Shown: positions 59,459-64,000 of the stretch, piece after piece
How the letters are laid out: each line of letters opens with the position of its first letter
How positions within the stretch are numbered: the first letter of the stretch is position 1
From: Mesorhizobium sp. INR15
GTDB taxonomy: Bacteria; Pseudomonadota; Alphaproteobacteria; Rhizobiales; Rhizobiaceae
Reading direction: 5' to 3'
Length of the DNA: 64,000 nt
Assembly: GCF_015500075.1 (NCBI RefSeq)
Contig: NZ_CP045496.1
Location: 5,466,001 to 5,530,000 of the forward strand
The notes under the pieces: generated by a model
Database searches by the model: none
Told to the model about the DNA's origin: nothing
What the model saw: the letters and a program-made list of their open reading frames with translations, nothing else
Made by a program: the position numbers and the translations under genes

Positions 59459-60493
59459 ATGGAGAAGGTGAACTTCGCGACATTGCTGACGTCGATTGCA
59501 TTCCTTGCCATGCTCGCGCTCTCGGGTGCGCTCGTGGCCGGGTTCTTCGGGACGTTGCATCCGGCCTTAGATTCCTTCTCGCATTTCCGCGTCCACTTCG
59601 CCGTGCTGATGGCGCTTTGCGCGCTGCCGTTGCTGGCCACGACATTCTGGCCGCAAGCGGCGGCGGCCCTGGTATTCGCCATGGCTGCCTTTGCCACCAC
59701 CGCGAACACGCTGCCGCGTTTCTGGGCGGTCCAGGCCTATGAGGCCAGCAACAATGACGGCCCGGTCTACCGCCTGCTGCAGATGAACCTGCGATACAAC
59801 AACCCGACGCCTGAGAAAGTCCTGTCGCTGATTGGCCGGATCCAGCCCGATGTCATCACCCTCGATGAGGTGTCCGACATGTGGGAGGCAAAATTCGCAC
59901 CGCTGACCAGTGCCTACCCCTATCGGGTCTTTTGCCCCTTCCCGAACGGCACGTTCGGCGTTGGGCTTATGTCGAGCCGGCCCTTTGTCGCCGGCACGGA
60001 ACCGCGCTGTTTCGGCCGCGGAGCCATGGCGATCGCCAGCGTCAACCTCGGCGGAACTCCCATCGACGTCGCCGCCATTCATCTCAGTTGGCCATGGCCA
60101 CGCGAGCAGTATTGGCAGATTGGCGAATTGGCGGAGCCCCTTGCCTCGCTTGGCGACACGGCGATCATGGCGGGCGACTGCAATGCGGTGCCGTGGAGTG
60201 CCGCAGTCCGGCGCGTTGCCGCGATCAGCGGGCTGCGGCTGATGCCATCCGTCGGACCAACCTGGCTCTACATAAAGCTGCCGGATTTCCTGCGTTTCGC
60301 CGGCTTGCCGATCGATCAGGTTTTCAGTAGGGGCGCGATCAACATCCGCTCGGCGAGAAGGCTGGAGGATACCGGCTCGGACCATCTGCCTGTTTTGGTT
60401 GAGTTCTCGCTCCGGCCCGAGGTGGAAAAACCCGTGGACGAGCATGAGACGGCGACCGTGTCGGCAGAGCAGCCCGGCAAGGCGCGAAGCTGA
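59459..60493 (+). CDS. Membrane-anchored endonuclease/exonuclease/phosphatase-family protein
   Basis: 344 residues. Three hydrophobic segments in the first ~90 residues (LLTSIAFLAMLALSGALVAGF, cited by its ends LLTSIA and LVAGF) precede an EEP domain. It contains LLQMNLRYNN, PDVITLDEVSD (metal-ligand Glu), AIHLSWP, MAGDCNAVPWS (Asp and Asn ligands) and GSDHLPV (catalytic Asp-His). So it is likely active on a phosphodiester or phosphomonoester, perhaps of a nucleotide, inositol or lipid. Substrate unknown. It follows amn after about 60 bases. Confidence 0.85.
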   Translation: MEKVNFATLLTSIAFLAMLALSGALVAGFFGTLHPALDSFSHFRVHFAVLMALCALPLLATTFWPQAAAALVFAMAAFATTANTLPRFWAVQAYEASNNDGPVYRLLQMNLRYNNPTPEKVLSLIGRIQPDVITLDEVSDMWEAKFAPLTSAYPYRVFCPFPNGTFGVGLMSSRPFVAGTEPRCFGRGAMAIASVNLGGTPIDVAAIHLSWPWPREQYWQIGELAEPLASLGDTAIMAGDCNAVPWSAAVRRVAAISGLRLMPSVGPTWLYIKLPDFLRFAGLPIDQVFSRGAINIRSARRLEDTGSDHLPVLVEFSLRPEVEKPVDEHETATVSAEQPGKARS

Positions 60494-60499
60494 CGCCCC

Positions 60500-60627
60500 A
60501 GAGCGGTTCAGCGTTTGATAGAATCGCTGACCCGCTCTAACTCTTTGTTTTTACGCAATTCCCAAGGGAAAGCGCTACGCGCTTTTCCCGGGAAAACCGT
60601 TACACACTTTTCCTGAAATTGCTCTAG
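60500..60627. repeat. Intergenic palindromic repeat element (RIME-like)
   Basis: AGAGCGG-TTCAGCG and CGCTGA-CCCGCTCT form a long stem with an 11-base loop, then a second stem GGGAAAGCGC/GCGCTTTTCCC and a tail ending AAATTGCTCTA. I recall very similar intergenic sequences scattered through Mesorhizobium-type genomes, which is the basis for calling it a repeat; only one copy is in this window. It lies between the EEP gene and the convergent DUF922 gene and could end both transcripts. Confidence 0.65.
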
Positions 60628-60628
60628 C

Positions 60629-61228
60629 CTAAGACCTCTCCAAGGCACCGACCAGGCGGTCGACATGACCGCCATCCCTGTGCTCGCGCGCGTCGAAGGC
60701 ATTCTGCCTGGCTTCATATTCATCATAGATGGCATCGGTACGCCGTCGCGCCTCACGCCGTGTCTTGATGCATTGCGCGTCAGCCTGGAGTGCCAGGCCT
60801 GTCAGCGACCTCTCGGCGGCCTTCATCATCTGTTTCGCAATCGAGCCATGGGTCTGCTCATGCGCTTGAACACCAGCGAAAAACCGCTTCCAGCGCCTGC
60901 CGAGCACCGGCGGGAGCACTGAAGTCAGGCGTGGATAGGTGTAAGTCAGGTTGAGCGTCCCCTTGGCCCGCTTGATGCGGCAGCTACCTTCGGCCTGGAC
61001 AAGGTCGAGGTCCCAATCCTTGGTATAGCTGGTCAGCGCAATGGCACGGGTCAGGAAACCATGATGCGGCCCATGGCGGTTCATCGACGCCACCAAGGCT
61101 TCGCCCGATGTGCCTGAGATGGCGTATGTCCGTGTCTTGATAACGACCGTGACGTCAGCGCATGCCACGGTCGCGACGCCAAGCAGTACGCCGACGGCCG
61201 CCAAGAACATCAAGATGGTTGCGCGCAT
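60629..61228 (-). CDS. DUF922 secreted Zn-protease-like protein
   Basis: 199 residues: a signal peptide (MRATILMFLAAVGVLLGVATVACA) and a domain ending with VQAHEQTHGSIAKQM, a HExxH zinc-protease motif with Glu in place (residues about 143-147). It has the DUF922 layout with the YAISGTSGEAL start. Cys residues (CRIK and QCIK) may pair. It would act in the periplasm; substrate unknown. The gene is convergent with the EEP gene across the repeat element and lies 65 bases downstream of the ETF-QO gene, on the same strand. Confidence 0.85.
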   Translation of the reverse strand: MRATILMFLAAVGVLLGVATVACADVTVVIKTRTYAISGTSGEALVASMNRHGPHHGFLTRAIALTSYTKDWDLDLVQAEGSCRIKRAKGTLNLTYTYPRLTSVLPPVLGRRWKRFFAGVQAHEQTHGSIAKQMMKAAERSLTGLALQADAQCIKTRREARRRTDAIYDEYEARQNAFDAREHRDGGHVDRLVGALERS

Positions 61229-61293
61229 GCCTGCCTCTTCGCCAGGAAGCCAAGCAGATCATAAGCGCCGTGCCGCTTCAACGTCCGGAGCGT

Positions 61294-62973
61294 TCACATG
61301 TTCTGATAGACCGGGCCCTCGCCGCCTTGCGGCGGCACCCAGTTGATATTCTGGTTCGGGTCCTTGATGTCGCATGTCTTGCAGTGCACGCAGTTCTGCG
61401 CGTTGATGACGAAGCGCACGTCCTTTGCCGAGGGATCGGCGGCGGCGTTGCCATCCTTGTCGACCCACTCATAGACGCCCGCCGGGCAGTAGCGTGTCGA
61501 AGGTCCGGCGAAGACATCGTGCTCGGAGCGCTGCTGCAGGCCCATGTCACCAACGAGCAGGTGGACCGGTTCGTTTTCCTCGTGGTTGGTGTTCGACAGG
61601 AACACCGAGGACAGGCGGTCGAACGTCAGCACGCCATCCGGCTTCGGGTAATTGATCTTGGTGTGCTTCGCCGCGGGCTCCAGCGTCGCGTAGTCAGCCT
61701 TGCCGTGCTTCAACGTGCCGAAGGGCGAAACACCGAACAGCGTGTTCAGCCACATGTCGAGGCCGCCAAGCCCAATGCCGACGATGGTGCCGAAGCGCGA
61801 CCACAATGGCTTGACATTGCGCACCTTCTTCAAGTCCTTGCCGATGTCGGTTGCCCGCCAGGCTGCCTCGTAGGAAGCCAGTTCGTCATTCGCCCGGCCG
61901 GCGCCGATCGCCTCGGCGACATGCTCGGCGGCCAGCATTCCAGACAGCACGGCGTTATGAGAACCCTTGATGCGCGGTACGTTGACGAGACCGGCCGAGC
62001 AGCCCATGAGCGCGCCACCGGGGAAAGACAGTTTCGGCACCGATTGCCAGCCGCCCTCGGTGATGGCGCGCGCGCCATAACCCAGCCGCTTGGCACCCTC
62101 GAACGTGCCTGATATGGCCGGATGGGTCTTGAAGCGCTGGAATTCCTCGAAAGGCGACAGATAAGGGTTCTTGTAGTTGAGGTGCAGGACGAAGCCGACC
62201 GCGACCTGATTGTCCTCGAGATGATAGAGGAAGGAGCCGCCACCGGTTTTCATGTCGAGCGGCCAGCCGAACGAATGCTGAACCAGGCCCAGCCGGTGGT
62301 TCTCCGGCTTGACCTGCCAGAGTTCCTTGAGCCCGATGCCGAACTTGGCCGGCTCGCGACCGTCGGAAAGCTTGTACCTGGCCATCAATTGCTTGGCGAG
62401 CGAACCCCGCGCGCCCTCGCCGATCAGCACATATTTGCCCATCAGCGCCATGCCGGGCGCGAAGCCGGGCCCATGCGAGCCATCCTTTTCGACGCCCATG
62501 TCCCCGGTGACGACGCCGGTGACAGCACCCTCATCATTGAAGAGCAGGCCAGCGGCTGCGAAGCCCGGATAGATTTCGACACCAAGCGCCTCGGCCTTGG
62601 TCGCCAGCCAGCGGCAGACATTGCCCAGCGAGACGATGTAGTTGCCATGATTGTTCATCAGCGGCGGCATCAGAAAATTGGGCAGACGGACCGAGCCTGC
62701 CGGCCCCAGTACCAGGAAATGATCCGCGGTGACCGGGGTCTTGAAGGGGTGGCCTTCCTCATCGCGCCAGCCAGGCAAGAGCCGGTCGATGCCGATCGGG
62801 TCGACAACGGCGCCGGACAGGATATGGGCGCCAACCTCACCGCCCTTTTCGAGCACGACGACCGAGAGCTCGGGATTGACCTGCTTGAGGCGGATGGCGG
62901 CGGCAAGGCCGGCCGGGCCGGCGCCAACGATAACCACGTCGAATTCCATGCTTTCGCGTTCGATATCGCTCAT
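61294..62973 (-). CDS. Electron transfer flavoprotein-ubiquinone oxidoreductase
   Basis: 559 residues. An FAD-binding GAGPAGLAAA is near residue 15, followed by the ubiquinone-binding/FAD domain. The C-terminal 4Fe-4S domain has Cys496, Cys528, Cys531 and Cys534 (CPAG, CVHCKTC), all in place. The enzyme is monotopic on the inner membrane and passes electrons from ETF to ubiquinone, completing oxidation by acyl-CoA dehydrogenases such as that at 45074. ATG 62973 is preferred; a TTG precedes it by one codon. It is 218 bases divergent from the hypothetical secreted protein. Confidence 0.94.
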   Translation of the reverse strand: MSDIERESMEFDVVIVGAGPAGLAAAIRLKQVNPELSVVVLEKGGEVGAHILSGAVVDPIGIDRLLPGWRDEEGHPFKTPVTADHFLVLGPAGSVRLPNFLMPPLMNNHGNYIVSLGNVCRWLATKAEALGVEIYPGFAAAGLLFNDEGAVTGVVTGDMGVEKDGSHGPGFAPGMALMGKYVLIGEGARGSLAKQLMARYKLSDGREPAKFGIGLKELWQVKPENHRLGLVQHSFGWPLDMKTGGGSFLYHLEDNQVAVGFVLHLNYKNPYLSPFEEFQRFKTHPAISGTFEGAKRLGYGARAITEGGWQSVPKLSFPGGALMGCSAGLVNVPRIKGSHNAVLSGMLAAEHVAEAIGAGRANDELASYEAAWRATDIGKDLKKVRNVKPLWSRFGTIVGIGLGGLDMWLNTLFGVSPFGTLKHGKADYATLEPAAKHTKINYPKPDGVLTFDRLSSVFLSNTNHEENEPVHLLVGDMGLQQRSEHDVFAGPSTRYCPAGVYEWVDKDGNAAADPSAKDVRFVINAQNCVHCKTCDIKDPNQNINWVPPQGGEGPVYQNM

Positions 62974-63192
62974 CAACCCCTCCGCACTGGCTTGTCGCTA
63001 TCGCGCATCTTGCTGGCTCCTGCGCTGCATAGCGCATCAAGTCGCGACAGGAAACCGGCGCGAACGTGACAATGCTGTTTTGGCCAAAAAGTCGCGCACC
63101 GCGCACCATTAAGAGCAGGTTTCGGGCGAAGGCGCGCGGCTGTTACGTTTTTGGATTGTTCGACGGCTTGCTTATCGGCCATACTTCGCGCC

Positions 63193-63837
63193 ATGCGCAT
63201 TCCTGGGCCTGCCGGCTTTTCATCGACGCGCTTTTTTTCGACGCTCGGCCGAGTCCGCCGGGCGCCTCTCATGGCTCTTTTACTGCTGACGCCATTTCAG
63301 GCTCACGCCGACGAGGTGAAAGTCTGGGCGACCGGAGCCTACTCCTTCTCCGACGAACTCGGCGGTTTCCGGATCACCGGGGCTTCCGGCATAGGCACGA
63401 AAGAGGATCCTTTCGTTATCTCCGAAGAGCTGAATTCGGCGACGCCGGTGACCTTGACCATGCGCACCACGAAACCGATCCAACCCTTCGGGCCCGCCGG
63501 AGAGTTCGCCAATGGCGTCATGTACATGCACCTCAATGTGCTCAACAACAGCGGTCAAGCCTGGATCGAATTCCAGTTCGAGCTTCAGGAGATTCTCAAT
63601 CAGCCGAGCGTGTTCGGTGACGGATTTTCGTTCGACCAGCGCAACAAGACGCCGGACAATATCCGGTCGAGCAATTTCGCCGACTTTGATCGTGAATTCG
63701 AACCCTATGACCGGCTGCTGTTCCGCAATGGCAAGGTGGATCCGCTCAAGACGGCCAGTTTCGAATTCCTGATGACCGATTATACGCCGCGATGGACCTT
63801 CTATCTGGTGCAGGACCCCCGCATACCGACGGGCTGA
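63193..63837 (+). CDS. Secreted hypothetical protein
   Basis: About 214 residues with an N-terminal hydrophobic segment (RAPLMALLLLTPFQAHA) that looks like a signal peptide cleaved after AHA, and a beta-rich mature domain (KVWATGAYSFSDELGGF and FFSTLGR before it). I recognise no domain. The start could also be ATG 63271. It is divergent from ETF-QO and ends 37 bases before the start of the last gene. Likely periplasmic; function unknown. Confidence 0.78.
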   Translation: MRIPGPAGFSSTRFFSTLGRVRRAPLMALLLLTPFQAHADEVKVWATGAYSFSDELGGFRITGASGIGTKEDPFVISEELNSATPVTLTMRTTKPIQPFGPAGEFANGVMYMHLNVLNNSGQAWIEFQFELQEILNQPSVFGDGFSFDQRNKTPDNIRSSNFADFDREFEPYDRLLFRNGKVDPLKTASFEFLMTDYTPRWTFYLVQDPRIPTG

Positions 63838-63874
63838 ACTTGCAAATTGCCGCCACGCGGATGAATGTGCCGGC

Positions 63875-64000
63875 ATGAATGCGGCCGCCCCAACCAACCG
63901 ACCTGACCTCGCCGACCTGCTGGCCTTCTATGCCAGCGTCGGCGTTGATGACGCGCTCGAAGACGAGCCGGTAAACCGCTTTGCCGAGGCGGCGCAAAGG
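63875..64000 (+). CDS. Probable uracil-DNA glycosylase (family 4), N-terminal part, cut by window end
   Basis: Only the first 42 codons (MNAAAPTNRPDLADLLAFYA...) are inside the window. The pattern LLAFYASVGVDDALEDEPVNR resembles the start of rhizobial family 4 uracil-DNA glycosylases, here inferred from memory of such N termini and the ETF-QO context. The domain that would prove it lies outside the window. Confidence 0.5.
   Translation, partial: MNAAAPTNRPDLADLLAFYASVGVDDALEDEPVNRFAEAAQR

Overview
The window reads as a chromosomal segment of a high-GC alphaproteobacterium of the Hyphomicrobiales, most likely Mesorhizobium or a close relative. Evidence is the gene order rpoZ-rsh-pyrE-DUF2062-acpS-lepB-rnc-era, the divergent slt / dapA-smpB block, three porins of the rhizobial/Brucella Omp2-like family, and an intergenic element at 60.5 kb that resembles a repeat I remember from Mesorhizobium-type genomes. 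Genus level is an inference. Calls rest on reading protein motifs; no database search was run.

Layout. 0-13.3 kb: the end of a YgfZ-like gene, an HD nucleotidase, a PAS-PAS-GGDEF-EAL protein, a desaturase divergent from a LysR regulator, a two-gene set (RimK-like ATP-grasp plus GNAT/C39-peptidase fusion), an ECF sigma/anti-sigma pair, a giant DUF2339 membrane protein, and a PaaI-type thioesterase broken by one extra base in a homopolymer. 13.3-19.6 kb: recO, then a porin and a membrane-lipid module (DUF1295, cyclopropane-synthase-like methyltransferase, a small membrane protein, DUF2177) lying between recO and era. 19.7-26.9 kb: the minus-strand housekeeping cluster from rpoZ down to era, with a decayed VOC/glyoxalase gene after pyrE. 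27-35.6 kb: NYN-domain protein, family 5 uracil-DNA glycosylase, an alcohol dehydrogenase divergent from an HxlR regulator, GH25 lysozyme, smpB, dapA, soluble lytic transglycosylase, and an alpha/beta hydrolase.

35.6-42.0 kb looks accessory: a tyrosine recombinase, two divergent near-identical porins flanking tRNA-Ser(GCU), and a TPR-sulfotransferase fusion. 42-51 kb: an aminotransferase, a MarR-GNAT fusion with its own palindromic operator, and a leucine-catabolism cluster (TetR, isovaleryl-CoA dehydrogenase, both methylcrotonyl-CoA carboxylase subunits). The cluster is interrupted by an antisense hypothetical gene and a small secreted Cys protein. 51-54 kb carries two glycosyltransferase-type membrane proteins of visibly lower GC. 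54.5-64 kb: an orphan branched-chain amino acid binding protein, small secreted proteins, AMP nucleosidase, an EEP-family phosphatase, a DUF922 protease-like protein, ETF-ubiquinone oxidoreductase (the electron acceptor system for acyl-CoA dehydrogenases such as the one at 45 kb), and the start of a probable second uracil-DNA glycosylase.

The strongest observations are: (i) palindromic operators next to the LysR, HxlR and MarR genes; (ii) a 17-base motif shared about 195 bases upstream of two porins; (iii) the A6 frameshift in the thioesterase; (iv) the uncharacterised RimK-like / GNAT-C39 pair; (v) the lipid module between era and recO.
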